Positions 13,301-28,300 are shown, numbered from the stretch's first letter. The stretch is DNA of 64,000 nt from Eopsaltria australis (GCA_034509425.1 JAVTVJ010000047.1:434001-498000); one strand, 5' to 3'. The notes: a model not told the origin generated them from the sequence alone. Translations and numbers: made by a program.

Positions 13301-16300
13301 TTTGCAGCATGTGAACATGATGGACATCGGTTCCTTGAATTACAGTGGCTTAAAGCAGGGAGACTTCTGCTGATGTCTGGACTTGTAGCAGAGCAACTCA
13401 GCAAGGAGACAGGGAGAATCAGGTCCTTGCACTGCAGGAGGATGGTGACACACTTCAGTGCTGACTTGACAAGAGGAAAATTGCAGTATTCATACATGAT
13501 AAATCACATGCATCGAGCTGAGTGAACAGCTTGCAGTCAGCACTTTCCTGTGAGCAGCGTAAGCACCAGGACCACAGTGTGAAGCATCTGCTCACAGTCT
13601 TCCAAGCTTACCAATGATCTCAGCATTTGCACTCTTCTGATGAATAAGGAATGCCAAATGACTATTTTAGAGGTGGTTAGAGGATTGGAAGAGGTGAATC
13701 ATGTTGGCAGTATCTAAGGTCAGAGAGCAGGAAGCTGCTTCCAACCATCTTTAAGGAAACATTTTCTTCCAGTCCTATACAGCAAGTGCCTCTTACTGCT
13801 CATATAAATAAAATAAGAGCCAGATTTGGTTCAACAGTTTCTCTAGCCTTAATCACAGTCAGATTCATGCTTGCCTCCTGCCTCAGCAATGCCAGTTGTT
13901 CTAGGTACACACCCCAGTGGTTACATCCCTCTTTCATAGAGGCAGCTCTTACTAGTCCTTATTCAACAAGAGAAATAACTGTATGTGAGAATTAATTACA
14001 CAGCCTCCATTAATTATTTACCTGTTGCGATAGGAGCTCCAATTAAAATAAAGAATCTGAGTTTACTGCCCATTCCCTTATGTTCTTGTCCCAGATAGGG
14101 AGAAGGATTGCTTTTACATTTTCTCAATGTTTTGCTCATACTCAATGCGGTTTTTTTTGCTAAGAATTCATTCTTTAAGAGGTGAATTTGTCCAAGAAAA
14201 GGTCTCTGCAAACTAATTTTCAACAAAGCCTACTTTAATAGCTCCCCAAGATAGTAATGCTTAGATATTATCCCTATACTTTGGTCCCAGAAGTCCAATC
14301 TACCCCTAAAAAATATGCACTGTGAAGACAGCACTGAAGAAACAGGTTGCACATTACTCAGCCATGCTGAGGTACTAGGACTAACATACTGCTTTAAAAG
14401 CACTTGAAGGTGAAAAATTATTCATAACTGTTTCTTAGAACACATACTTTGTGCCACGGTGAAACAAGTACTGAACGTCTAGTCTGGCTTTTTTATAACA
14501 TTAATATGCACCTGGTAACATGATAATTCTCCACTTGGCATGAGTCCTGCCTTATCACTCATAGCATTTGTTTTAGAGCTAGTATGCAAATATTTTTAAA
14601 TTAAGAAAAAAGGTAACTAACACTAGACACATTTAGAATTTAGTTTGTTCTAAAGTCTCTCCATGACCACACATGCAAAATACAAAATGTCACCTCTTTC
14701 TAGCAGCAGTTAAAGTCACGCAGAACATCCCTGACAGCACCTAGCATTTTACAGAATAAGGCACTGGATTGCAAAAGAAAAAGCATTTTGAATGTCAGTG
14801 AAACACAGTCATCTCTCAACTAGATCATGTTTGCTGTTTCACAGAGCACACCAAGTCTGTTTAACAGTTTGCAGTAGAAAAGACAGCTACACAATGTATA
14901 TCCTCCAAAAGTATTTTAAGTCAGCAGGATACAGTGGTAAAGACCAGAATGTGAGCACAGTATCACCTCACCATATTCCCCTGACAAGGAAAATTAAATC
15001 TTATCTTCAGTTATCATACACAGTCAGATTTCAGTGTTGTGCTTCTTTCCGAAGAAAATCTAAGTTTCCAGAATGCTTCATGTCTCAACCCTGCTGTTGT
15101 TTCTCAGGCCCTCTATCCACCAGGCCCACAGATGATAAAAACTGTCTGTTGCTCTGCAGAACCCCTATAAAAACACTAGAGATAATTCCAAGGCCTGCAC
15201 AAAAGCAAGTCCACTTGCCAAAAGCCTTTGAAACTTCTCGAATCACTGGGTATTGCACAACAAACATTCACTGCCTTCACTGCCAATCAGTCTGGATTGT
15301 CTTAAAGACTCAAAATGTATGTAGAAAAGGAGACAAATGTAGTGCACTGTTATGTTGCTTCCTACATCCTAAATTTCTGTGGTTGGAGCAAAAATTTCTT
15401 GTTTCATGGTTGGCATTAGGATGGTCAGCAAACTTTCCCTCCAACTAAAGGGAATAAATTCCCTTGAAAAAATACATACCAAGTACATTAGCCGTACACT
15501 GGAGAATTCCTGAGACATCTTCAGTTTCTTCATTGCCAGAGCAGTCTGTATAGGAGCATCTGTTTGATATATTGTGGAAATTCTTCTCTGCATCTCTGTA
15601 ACTACAGGGAAAAAAAAAGGAAGTTATAACAACTTGTACAAATGCAAAGTCAACAAATATCTTTCAGAAGTGGTGGCAAAGGATTAAAACCTTTCAATGA
15701 TGGGAAATTTCAAGATTCAGCTGGACAGAGTGCTGAGCCATCTTGTCTAGACCATGCTTCTGTCAAGAAAGGTTGGACTAGATGAGTTTTGAGGTCCCTT
15801 TTCAACCTGATATTCTATGATTGGAAAAGATTCGCTATTCCCTTTTTATAAGAAACATTACAGTTCATTAAGCAGTCACTGTCTGATGGGATTGTACAGA
15901 AGCAGGACTGAACAGGAGTTTACCATTTGCATCCAGATTATGTACTGCTATTCGAAAGCATCTCTAAGAATTTGAGAGAAAAAATTAAAAATTAAATTAA
16001 AAAGCTTATCACACAAGGCTGTGAATTGGGAAGCACAGAGCAAAACATTACCATGCACCTTTTGCCACCTCACATTAACACTTACCCAATAACTTGATGC
16101 TCAAAATACTGCAGTGTCTTTTGAAGAGTTTGCCGAATGGTCTGAGGCTACGGAAGAATAATTTTAAAAATTGTGAGATTAGGGAATTGTAGCACAGTTC
16201 AATTAACAGATCTTTTAACGCACTATTTTTCTCCAGTTTTACTCTTTATCTTCTACCGGCCATATGCCCATCACAACAACAGATATGAAATATTATTATT

Positions 16301-19300
16301 CATTTCTTGTATCTTACTTCACCATTTAAATAGGAAGAATTTTACAATGTGGCATAATTAATACTGCTTATAAGGCTAGTTACACATAACAAAGGAGCCA
16401 CTTCACTCTCAAAAATAGCTCTCAAAAACTATCACCCACCAACTATCTCACTAATTTAAAATAATTAATTTGAAATAGTCTGCAAGAAAATGCCCTTGTT
16501 TTGTGATGAAAGTATCACCAGGAAAAAGCATTGAGTTTTTAAATTCCATATGCTCCCTAGAGCATTTTCTAATAAAGAGTATTATAAAGATGCAATTTAT
16601 TTTGGTTTACTTTCCTGACAAGCTATGACTCTTCACTCATCTTTCAAATTACCAGGAAAGTCACGTTCATCAAAAGAAAATCATGACATCCTTCAAGCAT
16701 TTCTATGCTATTTCACTTTAATGGGTGTTCACCAAACTGCATATGTGCATAATTGTCTTTATTTGCACTGTTACCACTACTATAGTGTTCACCAAAATAC
16801 TGATGTATATAAATGTTTATTTGCTTACTACTACTGCAGCTGAGGCTATTATTGTTCTAAATGAATTCATGAGAGATCTTTGGGCAAATAAAGCACATTT
16901 GATATCCATGTAATTTTCTCTTTTGAATTTTCCAAGTCACTTATAGCAAAACATTATTCCTCCAAAATTACTAGCTTGTGTCAAATCTGAGGTTTTTCAC
17001 CTATCTATTTTGACCTGGTGGCAGAAGTCAGGCAGAGATACACAAATGGGATTTATAAGCTTTTCTTCTGTATCAAAAGCACACACAGACATTTTGGTCA
17101 GACTCACAACAACCCACTCTGAAATTTTACGGGTATTTAGTCTTTTCCTGCCTTTAGGAATAGACATCTAATTGTTTTAGAAAGTAATAGTCAAAATGCC
17201 CCTTAATTAGAGGAATTTCATTTTAAAACCACAAACACCTTTGAAAGTCTCAAATTCTGCTTACCAGCCTACAGATTCAGCAGTTCAAGAGCCGAGCTTT
17301 CTACCTGCTCTTGTTCATGAGTTTGCTTTCTACCTGCTCATACCAGCAACAAAGCAAAGCAGAACAGCTTTAAACAAAGAAGTGAGAGCTGCCATTTCCC
17401 ATCTCCATACAGCACTTCCCTCAGTGCCACTCTGTTGCACACAGAACATCAGTACTTCACCAGCAACTCCTCTGACATGAAATAGGGAATAATAGAAATG
17501 TTTGATTGCTAAATTAAATCTCCATTCTGGGTGTCTCAAAGTGCTTTTACAGCAAGCATATGGAAGGCAGCAATGCTTGATATCACAGCAGAGAGGAAGG
17601 AAAACAGCTTTTTGTCTTCTCAAGAAGTTTTGCAGCTTAGAACACCTGAGCAATCATCCACTGATTACATCTGTCTTTCTCATGCCTGGCACATATACTG
17701 CATTCCTTAACTATGGAAAAAATCATTTTGACTATCTCAAAATTTGACAGTATAAGTGATCTCCTAGTCCTGAACTTATTTCATTAGTAAATATCCCTTC
17801 TCCTGCAGTGCTGAATGGAAAAAAAAAAAAATCCCATGTTAACTTTCTCTTCTGAAAGCTGAGTCAGTTGACTAGCTGTTGTCAGACAATTCTAGACAAC
17901 CCCATGAACTCACACCCCTTTTCACTGGCAACTCCTATCAAAACTTAAAAATTAGGTGCAGACAAAAACAGGATTTACTATTAAAACATGGGTCATAAAC
18001 AGAGCTCAATATAATGTGCTCAGAGCCAGAATAAAACTGATCCAAGGAGTCACAAAGTCTTTCTTCATCTCTGACAAGAATTATTATGGCATGTTGCTGT
18101 GCACCGTTAAAAAGCTGCTATGCTCACCTTCTCAGTTTGCTGTATTTCATCACTGGTGAATGTCATTTTGCTACAAATGTAATTCTGTAACCAGGGCCAT
18201 GTCTAAACAAAACAGTAAGAAGAGATATGACACCTGTTTACAGCTGCCTACAAGGGCAGTTTGGTGTATTACTTTTTCCACTAGTGATAATGCAGTGCCC
18301 ATGAGGCAGAGAACAAGCAGGAAAACATTTCCACCTCTTTTCTGTATCCAGTAACAAGACTGAATGGAGGCAAAATAGCTAAACCTCCTCCTAACAGCAT
18401 GGCACACATGACCTCTCCCAGAAGCAGAGTTCCACCACTCAAGGAGGTAAAAGACAGCCTTTAGCCGTACACTTCCACCACTGCAATGCCATTTAGGTGC
18501 TCAGTGCCACTTATCTACTGGAGAGGTTGCAAAGCTTCATGGCTACTTAAAAGATTTAATGTAAATGTGAACCAGTGACTATTACCTAAACAATTAAATG
18601 TCAGTAATTCCTTTTGATTATGATGATTGACTAATATTTGTATGCATCACAAGAGGGATAGTCACGTCAGTTCATGTGTCTAAGGACAGATCAAAGACAA
18701 ATTATTGCTATTCCTAACTGTAAATTAATCCAAGGATTGCCATACCAGATCACATCCAAGCTCCATATGGAATGATGATATATAAGGTATAAGAGAACAC
18801 TGGAGATACTCAGACTGATCTCTTGCACAGCAGAGAATAGAGGACTTCCCTAAAATAACTCTAAATTCAGACATCAGGCCATGGCTAACCCTAATGTGTC
18901 AGAATAATTTGTAAAAAATAACTGAATCATGAGTCATATAGGTTTGAAGGAACCTCTGGAGGTCTCTTAGACTAATGTCTGCTCAAAGTAATTTGAGTTA
19001 AAACTGGTTGCTCGGGTCATTCTTCAGACAAGTTTTGAGTGTCTCCAAGGATGACAATCCCACAACCTCTCTGGGAAACCTGTGCCAGTGTCTGAACACC
19101 CTCATGACATCTCATTTTCTTCCATAATTCTGATTTTAAACTCCCATCTTTCAGCTCTGTTGCCTCTCATCCTTCTTCCACTGCGTACCCCCATGGAAAG
19201 CCTGGCTCCATTTTCCCTACACACCCTGCTCAGCTTAGCTGTAGACTGCAACAAGATATGCCCAAAACTGTCTCTCCTGCAAAGCTGAACAGACTCAGCT

Positions 19301-22300
19301 TCCCTAGTCTCGTCTCAGATGTCCCATGCTCCATCCCCTGACCATCCTGGTAAGTCTTCTGCTGGCCCCAGTATCAATCTCTGAAGAGGTAACTGGTTGC
19401 TAATTTGACTTTGTGACTCTGATGGCCACATTTGAGCTCTAAGGTCCAGTCCATATCCCACTCACCTCGTCACCCACCTAAGCAGTCTGTATCTCACCAG
19501 TCTAGCTCTAATGACACTATGGGAGAACGTGTCAAAGACTTTCCTAAAGCCAAGGCAGACAACATCCATTCATCCATTGAGCCCGTCATCTCATGACAGA
19601 AGTCAACCAGGCTGGTCAGGTACAATTCATCCTTGATCAAGGATGTGCAGGAATGTGAGTAAGGAGTGTTGAAGGGAATAAAGGGGTAAGATTTGGCCTG
19701 CCTTATTATCCCTTTTTTGTGCTAAGAGAAGGATTCCAAAAGGACTTGTTCCATAACCTCCCCAAGTATTGAGCTTGATTGGTCTGTAGTCCCCCTGACC
19801 CTCCTTGTCCTTCTTGGCGCTGTGTGTGACACTGGCCTTTTTCTAGACATCAAGTACCTGCCCTGATTGCCATGACTTCAAGTCCTTCCTACCTCCATCC
19901 TGCATGCCTCAATTGTCTCCCATGTCTGCTTCCAGCTTCTGCTGACATCTTTTTCTGCATTTGAACAAATTAACTATTCTGTTGGTGTGAGGAGGGTGTC
20001 AAGGAGTCCATAAAGCTCAACCAACTTCTTTGTGCCCATTTACCCTACAGGCTAGTTTTCCATTGGAGCCTGACAAAAGGAGCTACAATGAAGCCAAAAT
20101 CTGCTCTTCTGAAATACAAGGTAGTGATTCATTCCCACTCGTCTTTCCCACTTCTCTGAGTGTTTGGAACTCCAGCATCTCAGAATCACTGTAGCTAGGG
20201 ATGCATCAACCTTCAGATCTTCAACCACTTCTTCCTCATTTGTGAGCAATAGCTTCAGCAGAGTATCCCCACTTTGTCAGCTCATTGATCACCTGCATTA
20301 AGACACTGTCTTCAACACACGCCAAAAATCTCCTGTACTGTTTGTGCTCAGACCTATGGCCCTTCCAGTGGATTTTGAGCTGGCTGAAGTCCCTCATAAA
20401 TAACAAGGTTTGCTATTTTGAGGCTTCATCTAGCTGTCTAAAAGGCTTCCTCTGCTTTCACTTCTTGACCAGACAATGTGCAGCAGATGTTCCAGCACAT
20501 CACCTCTGCTGAGCTGCCCTCTGCTCCTGACTCTCATGCTCTGGGCCTCCTTGCTCTGTCCAAAGGGAACTGCCCACACACAGCTGCCACCTCTTTGCAT
20601 AGAGTACAGCTCCTGCTTCTCACCTTCTCAGCCTGGCCTTCCTGAAGAGCCTATGTCCATCTCCTGCAGTGCTCTCATCCTGAGAGCCATTCCACATGAG
20701 GATGTGTGCAGTCCCACAGGAGGTCCAAGCTCAGTGGCTCAATACCACCTGTTTGCTCCCCATGCTGCCTGCATTTGGGCACAGACACTTGAGATGGACT
20801 CCCAATCATGCTGCTTTCATGAGGTGAGTCCAACAGCTTCTTCCATCTTCCTGCTCACCCTTTTCTTCAGAGAATAAACCCCCTTCCCCAATAAGCATCA
20901 TTTAAAACCCCCTTCACAAGGTTGTGCAGCCAATTGGAGAAGACCTCAGCTCAGTTTGTCAGATTCTTGCGCAGCAGTCCTTGCTCCTCAGAGCATATCC
21001 CAGGTCCATGGAGATCACAGCCCTGCCAGCAACACCACCAACACAGCTACAGAACTGCCTACTAGATGTGCCTGCTCCAACCAGAGCATCCCCCCCTTCA
21101 CCAGCAGTGTTGGGGAGACCCCAGCTGGGCACCCACACCCTTCCCCTTTGCACTCAAAGCCGTGTAGTCACTCCTGACACACTCAAGGTCTCCCCTGGCT
21201 GCATCCTGAGTGCCCACATGGATGAGCAGCAGTGGTCATAGTCCAGGAGACAAACAAGCTTTGGCAGCCTCTTTGCAACGCTTCTGTGAGAGCTCTTGGC
21301 AAGCAGCAAACCTCCTGTGACAGCACAGCAGGCTGGCACATGAGGGCTTCTGTCTTCCCAGGAGAGAGCTTCTGATACCTACCACCCTCCTTTCCTGGAA
21401 GCTTCTAAGGGTTGAGGCTCTGCTGGCTCTGCTGCCCCATCCCAAGGCAGGTCATCTGTCCCACCTCTTCACAGGGCATTTTACCTTCTCTGTACCTGAT
21501 GAATCGCAGGTGGAACAGGGGCCTTAGTTATGCTGTCAGAAGTAACAAACCTCCAGCCTTCTCCATCTTGAAACTTTCCACCCTTGACTCTCAAAGCTTA
21601 TTTCAATTTTTCTCACCTTCCTTTCAACATGGAGCTCAGGTTCTTGGCTCTGCAGGGCCTCTGGAAAGATCTATCCATCCTCCCTTATATGTACAGTCTG
21701 CTCACTATCTACTGCAGCTCTCCCCCCTGGCACCTCTCTGCTCTCTGACCAGAGCACCCAGCTTTTGGCACCACCAGGCAGCAATCCCAGTGGTGACAGC
21801 CCTGCCACGACAGCCACTGTCACTCCAACAGCCACCACTGTTCACAAGATGCACTCCTAGAGAAATGTGCCCTTCCTGCTGGATCCCATCCTGCTCTCCA
21901 GTAATGCAAAACCAGTTCAAGCCCTGAAGACAGAGGAGTTCCTCAAAACTATTTTTACAACTAAGTGGAGAAAATCTTTATGAAGATATTAGTCTAAACG
22001 AACTTGAAATATTCCTGGTTTTTAAACCCAGACAACTTCTTTTGAAAAAGGATTCTAGTTTAAACTGTTTTCTTTTTCTGAGTTCAGTTTTCTCTTGCAG
22101 CTTCATTGCCTCGGTTTTCAACGCAAAGGGGAAAGAACTTCCACTTTAACAGCATCTCTTCTTACAAATGTCTTTCCTAAGGCAATCAAACATAAACTTC
22201 CCAATCTTCTCAGAGGACAGAGATTTTAGCCTATTCCCTAGCCATTTTCTGTTGCCTCTGAAATGTCTTTCATTTGATTGCAACACCTTTGGAAATAAAC

Positions 22301-25300
22301 AGCAGAGCTCATCTGCCCAACTGCAGGCACCCACAGTGATTCATTTCATCTTCTGGTTGGCATCTAATACATGCCTGAGGACTCAGTCTTCATAAATACC
22401 CATTTCTTTCTTTTGTCTAGAAGAGACATTGAGTGATTGCTATAGACTTCGACATCTTAAAATGTTTAAGTAAGGACAGACAAACCCCACACTGAGGTGA
22501 CAGAACTGCACACAGTATCCCGGATGACTCAGTCTAAATTTGCATAAATGCAGTTTCAAATTCTCCATGCCATTCCTTTTGCATCCTAAGACACCTAGGG
22601 GGAATTAGGGAAGAAAGGGGCTGTATAGAATGCTGCCAAGAGAGCAGCCAGGTACACAGACAGTTCCTCCTTAACCCTAACAAAGTTTCAAAGATTTTTC
22701 CTTGGAAAAGCTAAGTGGCTCCTAGCTGAGCTTCAGAAGGGCTTCAGCAGTCATGCTGTTAAAAACTTGAATGCTTAAAATTTTAAACGTGGAAGTTGAA
22801 GCACTGAAGAGCGTAACAGGCTCAGCTAGAAACCACTTTGCTTCTATCAGAATTTCTTCAAGTATGTCTGTTGGGTCAGGGGGCTCCCCCACACTGTTGT
22901 GCCCTGGGGAGCTGCAAAGTCCTTCCTAAAGGAATCTGCACCCCTGCATGCAGGAGAGGCTGTGGACCTCAGCCAAATCAGCACTGTGACACTGGAAGTT
23001 TCAAATGCTTCAAATTTCAAGTGTTCAATCACAAACTCAGCAGATGTGTAAGATTTTAATTGCCAGCTTCACTGCTGGTGATCACTCATTAATGAAAAAC
23101 ATTTCTTTTTTTATATTTTTTTCATATTTTGAAACCAATTTTAGTCAAGTCTTTGTGCTTAGGTGCTTGCAGATCTCTAAGCACACACGAGCAGGTGTGC
23201 ATCTGGCCCATATGAAAGAAGATAAATGGCAAAACAGTCATTTTCAGTCTGGGTATTTTTAATATTTACCCTATGATCATGTAAGCAGTGAAAAACTGTT
23301 CCCTCCCCATCCTTCTGGTCAGCAAAATATTGAATTAAAGAGGTTGTAAACAAAGAATCAAGGCTCCAGCTGAAGACAAACATTTATCAACATTCCCAAG
23401 TGCCAGGAGTGGAGAGATAAGCATTGAAATTGCTGCAGCTAGGGAAAAGCAGAACTGAAAAAGAATAGGAAGGCTCCTTTGGCATCCAGCAATGTTCTGA
23501 CAATGCAGAAAGGAGGAAGACTCCATAGCAGGTCCTGCACAGCCAGCACCCCTCCCTGTCCCATTCCCAATAGCTGAAGAATGGAATGAAAGTGGACAGA
23601 AATCAGAAATGGAGAAACAGAGTCAAAACATAAGCAATCATCTGGAATTTTAAAAAAGAAATAATCTTTAGGGTTTTAATAGTGCTTTTGATAATATAAT
23701 CAGGAAAAAAATATAGTTTTGCTCTCAAGCTTCTGAACATTTTAAGGTGCACTCATTTTTTAACTGTTTCTATTTGAGCTAAACATGAAGACCAGCTTCC
23801 CAATTCCAGGTGTTTGTACTTTAGATAAAAGCACCCCCTGCCTGCAGACCTCAATGACTAGCCGCAGATTTGGTTATCAAGAGAGGAAGATGCATAATCC
23901 CCAGGAGTGGACTGTCTGGGGATCCAGGGCAGGGTGACTGACAGCTGGAGGCAAAACAAGCTGCCTGCAACAGTTCACGATGATCCAGATGGGACCATGT
24001 GAGGGTGCAGCGCCTGAGCTCAGTGCCACTGGCACATAAACCTGAGACTATTCTGCTCCTCAGTTCATACAAACCGGGGTCCTCTTCACAGAGCAATGCT
24101 GGTACACATCAGAGAATTGCCTCAATTTAACAAATAACATTGAGATTAAGAATTTCACCCAATACTATTTCATGGTAACAACACAAGCACTGTGAAGAAA
24201 TAATGCAGAGCTAAAATAATAATTAGAAATTATAAGTTCTGCATCCCCAGCTGCTTTCAGCTAGAAGAATCACAAACATTACGGATGGAAATTGCCTTTT
24301 AGACCATCTAGTCTAACTTCTTGACAGTGAAGGATAAATATCTCAGGGTGCTAAATCTTATAACACTAGCTGCAAACACTTTGTTAATCTCTGAATTTCA
24401 GCCAGGTCTGGAATGGACAGAAGATCTGTTCTCTGCTGCAGAGAGAATGTGTTCAGTAGGTAAGAATATAATAGATGATTTATTGCTAATGCTACCTGTT
24501 CATCTTTTAATGCAACTGATATCCACTACATAAAATAGCCAGTGCTACTCCAGCAGACTGGTAGGAAATGAAAAGCTTTATGTGTCAGTCTTTTTCAAGG
24601 AATTTTTTCTGCTGAGATAGAAAAAGAACCAATTTCCCCAGTGTAACTGGACCTAATTTCATACACAGCTCTGCATAGGTATTTATCCCTTCAAATTTAT
24701 CCCTATGGACAAACTATAGATGTTTTTCATCTTCATTTTGAAACTTAGTCTGAGATCTGGCAAACAAACACATGCAGAAAGAATCTGAATACAAGATGGA
24801 ATAATTACTTTTACTCAAAGCACTTCATAGCAGCCTTTAACAGTAGCACAAGAGGTGGAAGGCAACAGAAGGCTTTCCTCTGTATTAACATTATGCATTT
24901 TATCAGAGTACAACCAACTGCTGTGAGGTCGTAACTGGCTCTGCTCAGTTTCAAATGAAGGACATTCACGCTTTGATGTAGCCATGAGGGCTCACTGCTT
25001 TCATAGAGGCATATATTAATTATCACGACATTCTCGACTCCCTTACGTCTTTCTCTATTTGCACCTGCACACTTTGGCCAGGGGAGAGGCAGAGAAGTGC
25101 AAAGCAATTTAGATCAGTTTTGTGGGATAACCACTGGTGCTGCCACGCTCTGCTCTATCAGCCAGCGGGTCAGATCTACCCGTGGGCAAGCCTGCTCCCC
25201 AGCAGGGATATGCTCACTGCTTCCAGGCAGCAAACATCTGCAATGTATGAATGTTTCCGAGACACATTCTCTACAAGCACGGTAGGAAAGTTAAGATTCA

Positions 25301-28300
25301 GCCTGGAACTGCACAAACATTAAGAAAGCCAATATAGCTACGACTGGTCTAAGCATTAGATGTCAAATACTTGAACCCACACTCAACAGAATTTCAGGAA
25401 GGTCAATACAATGCCGCAGGCCCTTGGGTGCAGATAACTTTTTAAATATTTTATTTGCTGAAGCTGAATTTTCTTTGCATCAGATGTTAAACTACTGAAC
25501 AAGACAAACAACCAAAACCCACCACGATGCCCATATTGATGACATTTTCCTGAATGTTCCTGTTTAAGACATCACAGCTCTGTTCCAGGCTATGAAATAA
25601 CAGATTGATCGACTACAGACTGCTTGTGTGACCTTCTGTATAAATGACTTTTGTCTATGTTATGTTGAAAGATACTCGGCAAAAGTCTGGTTTTATTAGA
25701 AATTAGAAATTAGAAGTTTCTCACAGAATTTGCCTCTCTTCACCATTTCCATGCTTCACACCCACATTCTTGAGAAGGATGTTACTCATGTAAAGCTCCT
25801 CCAGCCTGGTCTACTAAGTGAATAAGCTCCTCACAGCACGGTCAAGGGTATCATTTGACATTACCTTATTTCATTCAGAAAGACAGGCAGAAGTCATTTC
25901 TACAACAGCAGAGCTTAGCTATACCCGATGCATTAATGTAAGTCATTAGGAGCTTGGAATACTTGCGCAAATTTTTTCCAAAATCTTATGCAAAAGTCAA
26001 TTTGCTACCTCTCCTGCTAGTGGCAGCAACTTGTTAAAGGAGTAGAAGTAAAAAGCTAGTAAAAGGAGTAGTATTAATGGAGACTAAGTGGCAGAGGTTT
26101 ATGATGGAGCCACGTTTGATATTAAACTGCTACACTGCAACTGCTCTGCCAAAACCCCACCTCCGCTCACTGGAGGATTCACTTGCAATTAAGCAATTTG
26201 AAGTTACAGTAGTTCTGTGACATAAGTCATAGCCTACACACTAACATAAATGACTGCCTTTACGTTCACTTTTCTTCCACTGGCAGGGAGAGGGCTGTAT
26301 TCAAAAAGGCAGTTCTTAAATTCAAACTGTTTGGCGGCAGTCAGTAGCAGCTTCTTAAATTAAACAGGAAAAAGGTGTTCTTACTTTAGTGTGTTTTCAA
26401 CTGGGCCTTTAAAGAATAGCAGAAATCACTATAAATGAACAGAAAAGTATAAGAGAAGTGATTTTCACTGAACAATTTCATAAGTGATGCATTACATAGG
26501 CCATTCTGAAAACAAAATCAAATGGAAGTGTAAGTCAGTTTAATGCTGTGTTATGCTGCAATCTGTGTTCCAGAAAGATCAGTGCAGTGCTTAGGGCTAC
26601 ACAGACTCCTCAGAATGCATGCCCAGTCACTCTCAGCTCCTTTAGGGATAGCCTATGCCTCTTAGATGGGAGCAGAGTACTTGACTTTTCAAATCAGTGA
26701 CAAATTATGTTTTCCTGATTTTGATTCTATTTTCAGCCTGGTATTGGATACAAGTCAAGATAGAACTGGAGCAAATGTGAAAATTGCTGCAAGGAACTAG
26801 AATTGAGTAACATACTAAATTGCACTTTTAAAGAATCGAGCTATGTCAGCTGGTGCCAGGATACCATCCCCATATAGCAGACTTCTTAAGGGCAGAAAAT
26901 ATTATTTTGATAATGAATAGCATATAGTATCATGTTCTCTATTATAATTAATCAAAATTTATGCCTTTGCGGGTGTAAAATTCATCCTTTAAAATGGAAC
27001 ACAGTAACAAAGCTGGAATCAAAAGGAGAATATATCATTAGATTTGCTTGTGATGTGCATATAATTACTATGTTATTTCTTAAAAACAAGGTCATAAATC
27101 AGTGTCCCTATTAAGTTCCCAATATTTTATTATTTGTCTCCAATAAACTGAACCCAGGTGAGAAGGGCAACTGTTTGTTTTGAGAGCAGCTGGATGTGGC
27201 TCCAGATTTCTCTGATCAGAGTGCATAACCAAAGACCCTTCAACAGCAGTTCAGATGAAGGAGGACAGAGGGACATCTGTGTTCTGTCAGGAACATGATT
27301 TAGGAACATGTTAGAATGGATACGAGCTGCCTTCACAATTACTCAGCGCTGTGGAAACTTCACAGGGATCAGAGACTGCGAGAGGGCAGAGACAGTCACG
27401 GGGCAATACACAGGGAGCACTGTAGCCAGGATCTCATGAGCCAATGGAGTCACAAAAGCTGTGTGCAAAGCCTGGGGTTTATTGCACTGGGCAGCTCAGT
27501 TTGGTCCCACCAACTTCATCTTCACACTCAGGTGCTCGGCACAGCCCCTCGACCCCACGGCGGGCTGCAGCGCTGGGCTGTGCCTCCACCCTCCTGATGT
27601 CAGGGCACTTGGCTACCACCAAACTGCTACTGGGGGAGGCAGCAGGGCAGAAACATCATGAGATGTTCAGTACATGCACAGTTAGTTTGCTGAGTGCAGA
27701 TGTGACAAAAGAGCTGCCTCTCCTTGCACTGTTGCTGGTCTGCCTCCCTGCCCAGTGCACCCTGCTTCCCAGCACAGCCTATTCACGAATGCCAGTGGTG
27801 GGATATGGATGGAGGTCTCATCACCACATGCTCTTCCCCAAAACACACAGCTGTTCTGGTGGAAGGTGAGCCCTATCATCCTTCTCGTTCTGGCAGTCAA
27901 GAAAGAGAGGGTTTGCAGTGAGCACGTTCCAGACGAACAGGAGCAATCCTTCACCCATCCAGGTATGTCGGGAAACATTTACGAACCCACAGGAACATAA
28001 AATGAACCTGTGCTGATTGAGGATCAGGTGCCTATATCCTCTAGTATAACAACTGCAGGGAAAAATCTCCAATAATCAATGTAAGAGAAAAATTGGAAAA
28101 TCATGTGTTCTGGAAAGTGATGGAAGCTGTTGTCTGGAAGCAGGGAGAATGGGGTGGAATCAACGCTGCAACACAGCAAGGTTCACTTTTTGGTATTTTC
28201 CCACAGTTCCACAAAAAGTAACGTTTGTGCAAAGTCACACTCAGTGAAAACTGAGACCAAGATTACAAGTGATAAAAAATGCAGTAACTTATTTTCACTA

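Larger units (their letters stand above)
4045..15479 (-). other. GUCY1A2: GUCY1A2 intron 3
   Basis: This 11.4 kb intron lies between the exon 3 donor GTATGT and the exon 4 acceptor. It contains a solo LTR (7148-7751) with an internal microsatellite, CR1 tails at 11455-11760 and 13045-13126, and a MIR relic near 12805-12878. The remainder is AT-rich unique sequence with no coding signal I can support. A repeat-free segment near 10740-11190 looks like a possible conserved non-coding element and is listed under findings. Confidence 0.85.

Noticed and set aside
14792..15448. 218-codon plus-strand open frame between 14.8 and 15.4 kb
   Set aside because: It lies in intron 3, has no family resemblance or domain pattern, and is antisense to the gene. 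It looks like a chance frame.
20476..21927. Overlapping 100-170-codon plus-strand frames
   Set aside because: They lie on the antisense strand of a decayed CR1 element.
22455..22560. Possible CR1 fragment (ACTGCACACAGTATCCCGGA)
   Set aside because: Only one short word is CR1-like and the flanks do not continue the consensus.
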